Source: Athripsodes cinereus
Lineage: Eukaryota > Arthropoda > Insecta > Trichoptera > Leptoceridae
Length of the DNA stretch: 64,000 nucleotides
Direction: 5' to 3'
Assembly (NCBI GenBank): GCA_947579605.1
Contig: OX388315.1
Location: forward strand, 372,001-436,000
Shown: positions 63,825-64,000 of the stretch, piece after piece
Numbering within the stretch: position 1 is the stretch's first letter
How the letters are laid out: each line of letters begins with the position of its first letter
Translations under genes and position numbers: made by a program
The notes under the pieces: model-generated
What the model was told of the DNA's origin: nothing
Database searches by the model: none
What the model saw: only the letters and a program-made list of their open reading frames with translations

Positions 63825-64000
63825 CTATTTGTTACATTATGATGTTATCCATAGTGCAGCGTGCAACAAGATAAAGGAACATATTCACCATTGGTTAGCA
63901 TAAGTTGTCACTTTAGGTTAGTATGTGCTGTCATCTTAGGTTAGTTTACAATTTTAGGTTAGAAAATAACGTCGGATATTTGAAATTATTATTGGTTAGG
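63825..64000. other. Intron of the Ly6 gene
   Basis: AT-rich; near the right edge 'ttaggttagt' words repeat four times (63895-64000). No exon seen. Confidence 0.5.

Overview
The window is nuclear DNA of an insect, most likely a moth or butterfly. It is AT-rich, and its few genes are split into short exons with GT/AG introns. Most of the rest is transposon remains: LINE 3' ends, tRNA-derived SINEs, foldback MITEs, hAT, Harbinger and mariner remnants, and one young LTR element. A recurring 3' tail containing the words 'gggcgagtttatcgc' and 'atatcttccaactaaccc' is typical of lepidopteran retroposons. That placement rests on repeat style and protein resemblance, not on a search.

Layout. (1) 986-1807, minus: the first three coding exons of cytoplasmic dynein 1 intermediate chain (Drosophila short wing); the rest lies off the left edge. 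(2) 2-40 kb: almost entirely repeats. They include a hAT MITE (3650-4091), a 62-bp perfect palindrome (4253-4314), a rearranged LINE reverse transcriptase (4325-5022), a candidate 5' exon (5580-5705), a second hAT MITE (7581-7916), a Harbinger-like MITE nested in a SINE, and a 6.07-kb LTR retrotransposon (14919-20990). That element carries a Gag resembling the Arc/dArc capsid family and shows no pol. A decayed DD37D mariner lies at 36596-37524. (3) 40576-48739, plus: eleven core exons of coronin plus one symmetric 48-nt exon, with a candidate first coding exon at 29778-29792. (4) 49-61 kb: AT-rich DNA with repeats and a decayed Harbinger element that still shows traces of both its proteins (56896-58446). 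(5) 61472-61668, minus: an unidentified candidate coding exon. (6) 62654-63824, minus: the last two exons of a Ly6/quiver-like GPI-anchored protein whose signal-peptide exon lies beyond the right edge.

The host genes are not an operon and share no evident pathway, although dynein intermediate chain and coronin are both cytoskeletal. Two things stand out. One is the young, apparently pol-less LTR element with an Arc-like gag. The other is a SINE family whose last ~35 bp match the tail of a LINE in the same window, together with one SINE-head/LINE-tail chimera.
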